Notes under the pieces: generated by a model | Database searches by the model: none | What the model was told of the DNA's origin: nothing | Seen by the model: only the letters and a program-made list of their open reading frames with translations | Source: an uncultured Lachnospiraceae bacterium | Lineage (GTDB): Bacteria > Bacillota > Clostridia > Lachnospirales > Lachnospiraceae | Reading direction: 5' to 3' | Length of the DNA stretch: 40,877 bases | Assembly: GCA_946549035.1 (NCBI GenBank) | Contig: CAMNQH010000030.1 | Coordinates: 1 to 40,877, forward strand | Shown: positions 8,440 to 15,270 of the stretch, piece after piece | Layout of the letters: every line of letters begins with the position of its first letter | Numbering within the stretch: position 1 is the first letter of the stretch | Position numbers and translations under genes: made by a program

Positions 8440-9948
8440 ATGGGAAAAGTATGGCTGGTGGGTGCGGGTCCCTGGGATGCGGGGCTTTTGACCCTCAAAG
8501 GAAAAGAAGTATTAAGCCGGGCTCAGGTGGTGGTATACGATCGCTTGGTGGGCCCAGGGGTTTTAAGTATGATTCCGGAAGATGCAGAATGCATTGACGT
8601 GGGAAAGCGGGCGGGCAATCATACCATGCCCCAGGAGGAAATCAATCAGGTGCTCCTTCGGGAGGCAATGGCAGATAAACGAGTGGTGCGCTTAAAGGGA
8701 GGAGATCCTTTTTTGTTTGGCAGAGGGGGAGAAGAGCTGGAGCTTTTGGCCCGTCATGGAGTCCCCTTTGAGATTGTGCCCGGCGTACCGTCGGCAATCT
8801 CTGTCCCGGCCTACAACGGAATTCCTGTGACTCATCGGGACCAGGTGTCCTCCCTTCATATTATTACAGGACATAAGAAAAAGGGGGAGCCTTACGACCT
8901 GGATTTTGACGCTTTGGTGCGGACAAAAGGGACGCTGGTATTTTTGATGGGGGCAGCCGCTCTTTCGGAAATTTGCCAGGGGCTTTTGGAAGCGGGCATG
9001 GAGCCTGATATGCCTGCCGCCCTTTTGCAGCAGGGAACCATGGCGGGGCAGAAAAAATTGTTGTCCACGGTGTCCTTGCTCCCCTCGGAAGCTGCCAAAA
9101 TCACGGTAGCTACTCCGGCCATTATTCTGGTGGGAAAGGTATGCAGTTATGGGGAAACCTTTGGATGGTATGAAAAACTGCCCCTGTTCGGCAAGCGTAT
9201 TTTGGTGACAAGGCCCAGAGAACGCAGCGGGACTTTGGCCGGACGGTTACGGGAGCTGGGAGGAGAAGTGCTGGAGGCTCCGGCAATTTCCACGGTATTG
9301 ACGCCGGATAAGAAAGACATGCTTCGGGAACTGGAAGGGCTGGAAAAATATGACTGGATGGCCTTTACTTCCCCGGCGGGGGTGAATCTCTTTTTTGATG
9401 TATTAAGAGAAGAAAAAAAGGATATTCGAAGCATAGGTATGGCCAAAATTGCAGCCATCGGCCCCGGAACGGCAAAGGAATTGGAAAAGCGGGGACTGAT
9501 GGTGGACGCGATGCCGGAAGTTTACGACGGACAGGAGCTTGGACGGCTGCTGGGGCAGGTATTAAAGAAGGGGGAGCGTCTGCTGATTCCCAGGGCAAGA
9601 AAGGGAAATGTTCAGTTGATAGAAGAAATCCGTAAGCAAAAGGATGTGGAAATTGTAGATTTGCCCATCTATGATACGGTTTACGGCATGGCCAGGGACC
9701 AGGATCCAATAGATGTGAAAGCCTGGTGTCAGAGCCAGGAGCAGGTGATGGTGGTATTTACCAGCGCTTCCACCGTGAGGGGCTTTGCAGCATGTACCCA
9801 GGGAATGGATTATGACAGGATTCGGGCGCTGTGCATCGGAACACAGACCAGGGCTCAGGCAGAGGAGCTGGGAATGGAGACCTTTACCTCCAAAGAGGCT
9901 ACGATTGACAGCCTGGTGGAGCTGGCGGTAGAAGTTTCGGCTTTATAG
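8440..9948 (+). CDS. cobA-hemD: Fused uroporphyrinogen-III C-methyltransferase / uroporphyrinogen-III synthase
   Basis: The 502-residue protein joins two successive activities. Residues 1 to about 245 are the SAM-dependent methyltransferase (CobA/SUMT) making precorrin-2: the N-terminal GAG loop, VVVYDRLV, VRLKGGDPFLFGRGGEE, FEIVPGVPSAISVPAYNGIP and LHIITGHKKK are all present. The SAM loop reads GAGPWDAG instead of the usual GPGDPG, a mild oddity. Residues from about 250 are uroporphyrinogen-III synthase (HemD), recognised by RILVTRPRERSGTLAGRLRE, FTSPAGVNLFFDVL, IGPGTAKELEKRG and VFTSASTVRGFA. The fusion makes and uses uroporphyrinogen III in one polypeptide, a layout known in clostridia. 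It starts with ATG three bases after hemC. Confidence 0.95.
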   Translation: MGKVWLVGAGPWDAGLLTLKGKEVLSRAQVVVYDRLVGPGVLSMIPEDAECIDVGKRAGNHTMPQEEINQVLLREAMADKRVVRLKGGDPFLFGRGGEELELLARHGVPFEIVPGVPSAISVPAYNGIPVTHRDQVSSLHIITGHKKKGEPYDLDFDALVRTKGTLVFLMGAAALSEICQGLLEAGMEPDMPAALLQQGTMAGQKKLLSTVSLLPSEAAKITVATPAIILVGKVCSYGETFGWYEKLPLFGKRILVTRPRERSGTLAGRLRELGGEVLEAPAISTVLTPDKKDMLRELEGLEKYDWMAFTSPAGVNLFFDVLREEKKDIRSIGMAKIAAIGPGTAKELEKRGLMVDAMPEVYDGQELGRLLGQVLKKGERLLIPRARKGNVQLIEEIRKQKDVEIVDLPIYDTVYGMARDQDPIDVKAWCQSQEQVMVVFTSASTVRGFAACTQGMDYDRIRALCIGTQTRAQAEELGMETFTSKEATIDSLVELAVEVSAL

Positions 9949-9998
9949 TATTGTTCCCCACATAGTTGGAAGGATGGAGACAGAAAGAAGGAATGAAC

Positions 9999-10982
9999 AT
10001 GGAATTAAGCAGCAGGCCGCGCCGACTGCGGTCAAATCCGAATTTGCGGAAAATGGTACGGGAAACCAGAATGGACAAATCTTCTCTGGTTTATCCGATG
10101 TTTGTGGTGGAAGGAAGGAATATCAAGGAAGAGATTCCCTCTATGTATGGGCAGTACCGTTACAGTGTGGACCGGATGGAAGAGAAGCTCACAGAGCTTA
10201 TGGAGGCAGGGGTGCAAAATGTCATGTTGTTTGGAATTCCTGCCCATAAGGATGAAGTGGGAAGCGGCGCATATGCCCAGGACGGCATTGTGCAGCAAGG
10301 GTTTCGTAAAGCCAAGGAGGTCTGTCCCCAAATGTATCTGATAGGGGATGTATGCATGTGCGAATATACCTCCCACGGCCACTGCGGAGTGCTGAAAGGC
10401 CAGGATGTGGATAATGATAAGACATTGGATCTTTTGGCCAAAACCGCATTATCCCAGGTGCAGGCCGGAGCGGATATGGTAGCTCCTTCCGATATGATGG
10501 ACGGACGGGTGGGAGCCATCCGCCGCTTGCTGGATGATAATCATTATGAGCAGATTCCGATTATGGCTTATTCTGTCAAATTTGCTTCCTCCTTCTACGG
10601 CCCTTTTCGGGATGCAGCGGATTCCGCTCCTGCCTTTGGGGACCGGAAGACTTACCAGATGGATTATCACAACCGCCGGGAAGCCATAAAAGAGGCGCTT
10701 TTGGATGTGGCTGAGGGAGCGGATATTTTGATGGTAAAGCCGGCGATGGCTTATGGAGATTTGATTCGTGAGGTAAAGGATAAGACGAATCTTCCTATGG
10801 CCGCCTACAGTGTCAGCGGAGAATACGCCATGGTGAAAACCACGGCTGCCGCAGGTTTTATTGATGAGGAGCGCATTATGTGTGAAATGGCGGTAAGCGC
10901 ATACCGGGCCGGAACCGATATTTATATCACGTATTTTGCCGAGGAGTTGGCAAAATGTATGGAAGAAGGAAAAATTGGCTGA
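9999..10982 (+). CDS. hemB: Porphobilinogen synthase (delta-aminolevulinate dehydratase)
   Basis: HemB condenses two 5-aminolevulinate molecules to porphobilinogen. The 327-residue protein begins RPRRLRSNPNLRKMVRET, typical of the family, and contains the two active-site lysines: YSVKFASSFYGPF with Lys194, and MVKPAM with Lys247, the presumed Schiff-base residue. A metal-binding cysteine set is seen in DVCMCEYTSHGHCG (Cys119, Cys121, Cys129), which places it among zinc-dependent enzymes. The ATG at 9999 is chosen because AAGAAGGA ends six bases upstream; the ATG two codons earlier would sit almost on the SD. It lies between cobA-hemD and hemL, whose RBS is just past its stop. Confidence 0.95.
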   Translation: MELSSRPRRLRSNPNLRKMVRETRMDKSSLVYPMFVVEGRNIKEEIPSMYGQYRYSVDRMEEKLTELMEAGVQNVMLFGIPAHKDEVGSGAYAQDGIVQQGFRKAKEVCPQMYLIGDVCMCEYTSHGHCGVLKGQDVDNDKTLDLLAKTALSQVQAGADMVAPSDMMDGRVGAIRRLLDDNHYEQIPIMAYSVKFASSFYGPFRDAADSAPAFGDRKTYQMDYHNRREAIKEALLDVAEGADILMVKPAMAYGDLIREVKDKTNLPMAAYSVSGEYAMVKTTAAAGFIDEERIMCEMAVSAYRAGTDIYITYFAEELAKCMEEGKIG

Positions 10983-11005
10983 TGCAGGAAAGGAGCAAAA
11001 AGTAC

Positions 11006-12319
11006 ATGCAGTCTAAAAATGAACAGCTTATGGAAGAAGCGGTGCGTTACATTCCAGGAGGAGTGAATTCTCCGGTGCGGGCTTTTGGCTCCATCGGTTC
11101 CTGTCCCCGGTTTATCAAGCGGGGGGACAAAGCCATAATCTGGGATGAAGAAGGGAAAGAATACATAGATTTTGTGGGTTCCTGGGGGCCTATGATTCTG
11201 GGGCATAATCATCCCGCGATTTTGGAGCAGGTGACAGAAGTCTGTAAGAGAGGTTTAAGCTTTGGGGCGGCTACGGCTGCGGAAATAGAAATGGCAAAGC
11301 TGGTTTGTGAGCTGGTTCCTTCTATGGAAATGGTGCGTATGGTAAATTCCGGTACGGAAGCGGTGATGAGCGCCATTCGGGCGGCCAGAGGCTATACCCG
11401 CCGGGATAAAATCATCAAATTTACGGGATGTTATCACGGCCATTCCGACGGCCTTCTGGTAAAAGCCGGATCCGGAGTTATGACAGCCGGAGTGCCGGAC
11501 AGTCTGGGGGTGCCCAAAGGCTGTACCAAGGATACCTTGTCGGCGGTATATAATGACCTGGACAGCGTAAGGGAGCATTTTACACGTTGCCAAGAAGAGA
11601 TTGCGGCTGTAATTGTAGAACCTGTGGCGGCCAATATGGGGGTAGTGGAGCCCAGGCCTGGCTTTTTGAAGGGACTGCGAGACATTTGCGACGAATATGG
11701 AGCCCTTTTGATTTTTGATGAAGTGATTACCGGATTTCGGCTGGGCATTGACGGCGCTCAGGGATATTATGGAATCCGTCCAGATTTGACTACCTTTGGA
11801 AAAATTATCGGCGCAGGAATGCCGGTAGGGGCTTATGGGGGAAGAAGAGAGATTATGGAGGTAGTGGCCCCCTTAGGCGGCGTCTACCAGGCGGGAACCT
11901 TAAGCGGAAACCCGGTGGCCATGGCAGCCGGATTGGCTCAATTAACGGTCTTGAAGGAACATCCCAGCTATTATGAAGAGCTGAACCAAAAGGCAGCCGC
12001 ATTCTTTCAGAAGATACAGGAGATTCTTCAGGGGGCAGATTTGCCCTGGCGGGTGAATCACGTCGGTTCCCTGGGATGCCTTTATTTTACCGGGGAGGAA
12101 GTTTTTGATTACGAGAGCGCCAAGACTTCTGATACGAAGGCCTTTGGAGCGTACTGTAATTATATGATCAATCAAGGCGTCTATTTGGCTCCGGCCCAGT
12201 TTGAAGCTATGTTTGTATCCATGGCTCATACAGAGGAACAGTTACAGCGTGTGCTTGGCATTATGGAACGATATTTTGAGAATGAGAAAAAGAGCATAAC
12301 TCCGAGCCAAAATACCTAA
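11006..12319 (+). CDS. hemL: Glutamate-1-semialdehyde 2,1-aminomutase
   Basis: HemL converts glutamate-1-semialdehyde, the HemA product, to 5-aminolevulinate for HemB. The 437-residue PLP enzyme shows PGGVNSPVRAFGSIG near residues 17-31, MVNSGTEAVMSAIRAARG, KFTGCYHGHSDGLLVKAGSG, the cofactor aspartate in LLIFDEVITGFR, and Lys266 in TFGKIIGAGMPVGAYGG as the PLP lysine. The ATG at 11006 is preferred: AGGAG ends ten bases upstream, and the semialdehyde aminomutase domain starts there. An in-frame ATG at 10955 lies inside hemB. It is the last gene of the tetrapyrrole/cobalamin block; no canonical terminator follows directly, so some transcripts may run into the molybdenum leader. Confidence 0.96.
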   Translation: MQSKNEQLMEEAVRYIPGGVNSPVRAFGSIGSCPRFIKRGDKAIIWDEEGKEYIDFVGSWGPMILGHNHPAILEQVTEVCKRGLSFGAATAAEIEMAKLVCELVPSMEMVRMVNSGTEAVMSAIRAARGYTRRDKIIKFTGCYHGHSDGLLVKAGSGVMTAGVPDSLGVPKGCTKDTLSAVYNDLDSVREHFTRCQEEIAAVIVEPVAANMGVVEPRPGFLKGLRDICDEYGALLIFDEVITGFRLGIDGAQGYYGIRPDLTTFGKIIGAGMPVGAYGGRREIMEVVAPLGGVYQAGTLSGNPVAMAAGLAQLTVLKEHPSYYEELNQKAAAFFQKIQEILQGADLPWRVNHVGSLGCLYFTGEEVFDYESAKTSDTKAFGAYCNYMINQGVYLAPAQFEAMFVSMAHTEEQLQRVLGIMERYFENEKKSITPSQNT

Positions 12320-12344
12320 GAGCCCAGCTTAAGGTATGCGGCCG

Positions 12345-12445
12345 CTTGGATGGATTCTCATATTATTTGATGAGAGGAAATATCCGAGCCGGGGTCTGAA
12401 AGGAAACTTTAGGGCCTTCCCTGTTGAAAAGGAGACGTCAGACGA
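12345..12445 (+). ncRNA. Molybdenum cofactor (Moco) riboswitch aptamer, candidate
   Basis: The leader of moeA contains ATCCGAGCCGGGG (from 12383), then GTCTG, then AAAGGAAACTTT (a stem with a GAAA tetraloop, 12399-12410), then AGGGCCTTCCCTGTTGAAAA and GGAG, and TCAGAC (12438-12443). The last element pairs with GTCTGA at 12394-12399. The CCGAGCCGGGG and GGCCTYCC segments with these helices match my memory of the Moco RNA motif found upstream of molybdopterin genes. TCTCAT/ATGAGA around 12355-12375 forms a further small helix. The position directly upstream of moeA and the terminator following at 12494 support a cis-regulatory role. Boundaries are approximate, and a covariance-model match has not been tested. 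Confidence 0.78.
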
Positions 12446-12479
12446 AAAAGGCAGGCATGCCTGTATTTTTCGTATCTGA
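12438..12479 (+). promoter_or_regulatory. Alternative hairpin in the Moco leader competing with the aptamer
   Basis: CGAAAAAGG, CAGGCATGCCTG and TTTTTCG (12443-12472) form a stem of about 15 pairs with one G-A mismatch around a perfect palindrome. The stem extends on both sides by TCAGA (12438-12442) with TCTGA (12475-12479). TCAGA is the same strand that closes the aptamer by pairing with 12395-12399, so the two pairings exclude each other. This is a structural reading of the sequence; its role as the switching element is inferred. Confidence 0.5.
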
Positions 12480-12493
12480 TTTTTGTAAGTAAA

Positions 12494-12526
12494 AGGACGG
12501 CAGGGAAGCATCTGCTGTTCTTTTTT
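12494..12526 (+). terminator. Intrinsic terminator (riboswitch expression platform) upstream of moeA
   Basis: AGGACGGCAG (12494-12503) pairs over ten positions, including two G-U pairs, with CTGCTGTTCT (12512-12521) around an eight-base loop. It is followed by a run of six T (12521-12526). It lies between the Moco aptamer and the moeA start at 12612, with about 85 bases of leader left after it, as expected for a transcription-attenuation platform. Confidence 0.75.
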
Positions 12527-12611
12527 GCTTTCATAGAAAAGAAACGCTGCCAAGCAGTCCGTCGCAGGCCAAGCGTATCCGGAAGAGCTGGATGGAAAGG
12601 GGAGAACATAC

Positions 12612-13868
12612 ATGGAAGAAAAACAATACCGCCATATGGGGGTATCCTTGGAACAAGCCGAAGCTTTGATAAAACAATACTTGCCGAAGGGAGGTGTGCC
12701 TGAGGAATGGGTTGGGCTGCCGGAGGCATTGGGGCGAAGGATAGCGAAAGACTATCTCTCGCCAATTTCCCAGCCGCCATTTCCCCGTTCTCCTCTGGAC
12801 GGATATGCGGTGCGGTCTGCTGACATTCAAGGCGCGTCCTTGGCTCATCCTGCTATACTTAAGGTAATAGAAGAGGTGGATGCAGGCGGTTATCCCTCAT
12901 CCGCCTTAAGTCAGGGGGAGGCTGTCCGGATTATGACAGGGGCGCCGATTCCCCAGGGAGCGGACTGTATTGTAAAACAAGAAGAGACGGATTACGGAGA
13001 ACAGAAGGTAGAGATCTACCGGGAGCATTCGGCATATGACAACTACTGTTATCAGGGGGAAGATTTTAAGAGGGGCGATTGCCTGGTAAAAAAGGGAACC
13101 TGCATCACATCCGTAGAAATGGGGCTTTTGGCTGGAATGGGATATGAAAAAGCCCTTGTGTTCCGGCGTCCCAAGGTGGCGGTATTCGCCACCGGGGACG
13201 AGCTGACAGAGCCGGGAGAGTCTCTTTTGCCAGGGAAAATTTATAATTCCAACATGTATTTGCTTATGGGGCGTATCCGGGAGATGGGGGGAGAGGTTGC
13301 CCTTTGGGGAATCATTCCGGATCAGGAAAAAGAAGCTGCCATGGTGTTAAAGGAAGCTTTGCCCAAGGTAGATCTGGTGGTAACCACCGGAGGAGTATCG
13401 GTGGGGAAAAGAGATATCATCCATGGAGCTTTGGAGCTTCTGGGAGCAGAAAAAATATTTTGGAAAGTACGGGTCAAACCCGGGACTCCTACGGTATTTT
13501 CCGTTGCGGAAAAAACGCCTATTATTTCCTTAAGCGGCAATCCATTTGGCGCTATGGCCAATTTAGAATTGCTGGTTTGTCCGGCGCTGTACGCGATGCA
13601 GGGAGAATCTGCATCCCTTTCCAGAAGAAGAGAGGCGGTTTTGGAGGATGACTTTCCCAAGAGGGGCAAAGTACGAAGGCTTGTTAGGGGAACTTACCGG
13701 GAGGGAAGGGTGTGGCTGCCGCAAGGGCCTCATTCTTCCGGGGTCATTAGCTCTATGAGGGGATGCAACTGTCTGTTGGATATCCCGCCGGGCAGCGGCG
13801 GCTTATCCAAAGGGGAGAAGGTGCAGGTGATTCTCATGCTGGGAATGGAGGCTGGAATATGGAATTGA
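12612..13868 (+). CDS. moeA: Molybdopterin molybdenumtransferase MoeA
   Basis: MoeA inserts molybdate into adenylated molybdopterin, giving molybdenum cofactor. The 418-residue protein shows the family domains in order: SLEQAEALIKQ and ALGRRIAKDYLSP at the N-terminus, FPRSPLDGYAVRSADIQGA, VRIMTGAPIPQGADCIVKQEE, the MPT-binding domain with ATGDELTEPGESL and TTGGVSVGKRDII, and PIISLSGNPFGAMANLELLV. The start ATG is preceded by GGAAAGGGGAGAACATAC. Transcription is probably set by the Moco riboswitch and terminator in the leader. The end overlaps mobA by 10 bases. A C-terminal domain IV of normal size is present (about residue 345 onward). Confidence 0.95.
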   Translation: MEEKQYRHMGVSLEQAEALIKQYLPKGGVPEEWVGLPEALGRRIAKDYLSPISQPPFPRSPLDGYAVRSADIQGASLAHPAILKVIEEVDAGGYPSSALSQGEAVRIMTGAPIPQGADCIVKQEETDYGEQKVEIYREHSAYDNYCYQGEDFKRGDCLVKKGTCITSVEMGLLAGMGYEKALVFRRPKVAVFATGDELTEPGESLLPGKIYNSNMYLLMGRIREMGGEVALWGIIPDQEKEAAMVLKEALPKVDLVVTTGGVSVGKRDIIHGALELLGAEKIFWKVRVKPGTPTVFSVAEKTPIISLSGNPFGAMANLELLVCPALYAMQGESASLSRRREAVLEDDFPKRGKVRRLVRGTYREGRVWLPQGPHSSGVISSMRGCNCLLDIPPGSGGLSKGEKVQVILMLGMEAGIWN

Positions 13869-14509
13869 CAGCAGGAATCCTGGCTGGAGGAAAAAGCTCT
13901 CGTATGGGATGTAACAAAGCCTTGCTGGAGATGGAGGGCAGCACATTTTTGGAACGTACCCTAAGGCTATTTGGCAGTATGGAGGAGTTTGAGCAGCTTC
14001 TGGTTTCCACAGCAGAACAACAGGAATACGAAGGGATTTGCAGCCGCATCCAAAAACAAGGGAAAGCTGCGGGGAAATCTTTTGGCCTGGTGGTGGATGA
14101 ACGTCAGGGATATGGGCCCTTAGAGGGCGTTTATCGGCTGCTTTTGGCCTCCCGCCATGACTGGGTATTTGTAGCCGCAGTAGATATGCCTTATATGAAC
14201 AGGGAAGCAATCAGATACATGATTCAGCAGCAGCAGGAGGATGTCTGGGCGGTCCTGCCAAGGGCCGGGGGGAGAATCCACCCTTTATTCGGTCTGTACT
14301 CTAAAAGGGCGGTTCCCGGGATGGAGGAGATGTTTCAGCAGGAGATTCACAAGATTGGCCGGATCCGGGAATGGATTCCTGTAAAAACAGTGGATATGGA
14401 GGAAGAAGGTTTAGGGAAGTCCGTGCTGGTTAATGTAAATACTCCTTTGGAGTATGAAGAGATGTGTAAGGCGAATTTACATAAATTGTGTTTGGATACG
14501 GACAGGTGA
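13859..14509 (+). CDS. mobA: Molybdenum cofactor guanylyltransferase MobA
   Basis: MobA attaches GMP to molybdopterin to give the MGD form used by DMSO-reductase-family enzymes such as formate dehydrogenase. The 216-residue product starts MELTAGILAGGKSSRMGCNK, the signature nucleotide-binding loop of this nucleotidyltransferase family, followed by the KALLEMEG segment, VVDERQGYGPLEGVY and the metal-binding region AAVDMPYM. HPLFGLY is the usual C-terminal motif. The ATG at 13859 sits inside the moeA end with GGGAATGGAGG upstream, so the genes are coupled. The downstream 235 bases up to mogA contain an inverted-repeat element. Confidence 0.92.
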   Translation: MELTAGILAGGKSSRMGCNKALLEMEGSTFLERTLRLFGSMEEFEQLLVSTAEQQEYEGICSRIQKQGKAAGKSFGLVVDERQGYGPLEGVYRLLLASRHDWVFVAAVDMPYMNREAIRYMIQQQQEDVWAVLPRAGGRIHPLFGLYSKRAVPGMEEMFQQEIHKIGRIREWIPVKTVDMEEEGLGKSVLVNVNTPLEYEEMCKANLHKLCLDTDR

Positions 14510-14530
14510 TTGGGAAAGTCAAAGTTACGA

Positions 14531-14688
14531 GAATCTTCTGACCATATAGTTCAGAAAAAGTCTGTTGCACCAAGCATTCCAATGAGCCCAATGAAGCAGA
14601 ACCCAGTCGGGGTTAAGCCCTCCTGTGTTCTATGGTCTCATTTTCATGGTGCAAATGTCTTTTTCTGAACTATATGGTCAGAAGATTC
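14531..14688. repeat. 158-bp inverted-repeat element within the Moco operon
   Basis: The left arm (14531-14572) and right arm (14647-14688) are inverted copies of 42 bases. The outer 30 are a perfect match (beginning GAATCTTCTGACCATATAGT), four bases differ, and the inner eight (TTGCACCA / TGGTGCAA) match again. The 74-base middle also contains dyads such as AATGAG/CTCATT, AGAAC/GTTCT and AACC/GGTT. The right arm ends 42 bases before the mogA RBS. It has no protein-coding capacity I can support. It could be a MITE-type insertion (an AAGTT copy lies four bases outside each end, a weak target-duplication candidate) or a structured intercistronic RNA. No T-run follows it. Confidence 0.8.
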
Positions 14689-14744
14689 AACTAAGTTTTG
14701 AGTTTTCAGTTACCTATCGGATACATAGACAAAAGGAGGGACTT

Positions 14745-15266
14745 ATGAGAGTAGCAGTTATCACATCCAGTGATTCTGGGGCGGCCGGAACGCGGGAAGA
14801 CAAAAGCGGGCCGTTGATTCAGGAGATTGTGGCCAGGCTGGGAGGCCAGGTAGTATCTTATGCATTGCTGCCGGACGAGCAAGAGGAGCTGGAGAAAGCT
14901 ATGGTATGCATTGCAGATGAAGGCCTGGCGGATTTAATTTTAACCACCGGGGGAACCGGATGCTCCAAACGTGATTGTATGCCGGAGGCTACAGCGGCGA
15001 TTTCACAGCGGAACGTACCGGGGATCCCGGAAGCCATACGGGCTTACAGTATGCAGTTTACCGGACGCGCTATGCTGAGCCGTGGGGCTGCAGGCATTCG
15101 GAATGAGACGATGATTGTAAATCTTCCGGGAAGCCCGAAGGCGATTCAGGAAGTGCTGGAGTATATTTATCCCCATCTGGAACATGGGGTGGAGATCTTG
15201 ACCGGAGCATCTTTTGATTGTGCAAGGGACGCCCACCCCCATGGAGCCAGCCATGGAAAGGAGTGA
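14745..15266 (+). CDS. mogA: Molybdopterin adenylyltransferase (MogA/MoaB family)
   Basis: This enzyme activates molybdopterin by adenylylation before MoeA inserts molybdate. The 173-residue protein has the MoCF-biosynthesis fold motifs: [32 protein letters not shown], and the strongly conserved [20 protein letters not shown], followed by [20 protein letters not shown]. The last resembles the MPT-binding PGSP loop. AAAAGGAGGG is placed ideally before the ATG at 14745; an in-frame ATG at 14625 lies inside the inverted-repeat element and is not believed. The gene ends four bases before the GTG of the MobB-MOSC-MoaC fusion. MogA and MoaB are hard to separate by sequence, so the symbol is provisional. 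Confidence 0.9.
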   Translation: MRVAVITSSDSGAAGTREDKSGPLIQEIVARLGGQVVSYALLPDEQEELEKAMVCIADEGLADLILTTGGTGCSKRDCMPEATAAISQRNVPGIPEAIRAYSMQFTGRAMLSRGAAGIRNETMIVNLPGSPKAIQEVLEYIYPHLEHGVEILTGASFDCARDAHPHGASHGKE

Positions 15267-15270
15267 GCAG

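Noticed and set aside
14625..14744. N-terminal extension of MogA through the inverted repeat
   Set aside because: The extra 40 codons are formed by the right arm of the repeat; the ideal SD and the conserved domain start at 14745.
15214..15270. Earlier ATG starts (15214, 15241, 15253) for the MobB-MOSC-MoaC gene
   Set aside because: They overlap mogA and lack a Shine-Dalgarno sequence, whereas GTG 15271 has AAAGGAG at seven bases.
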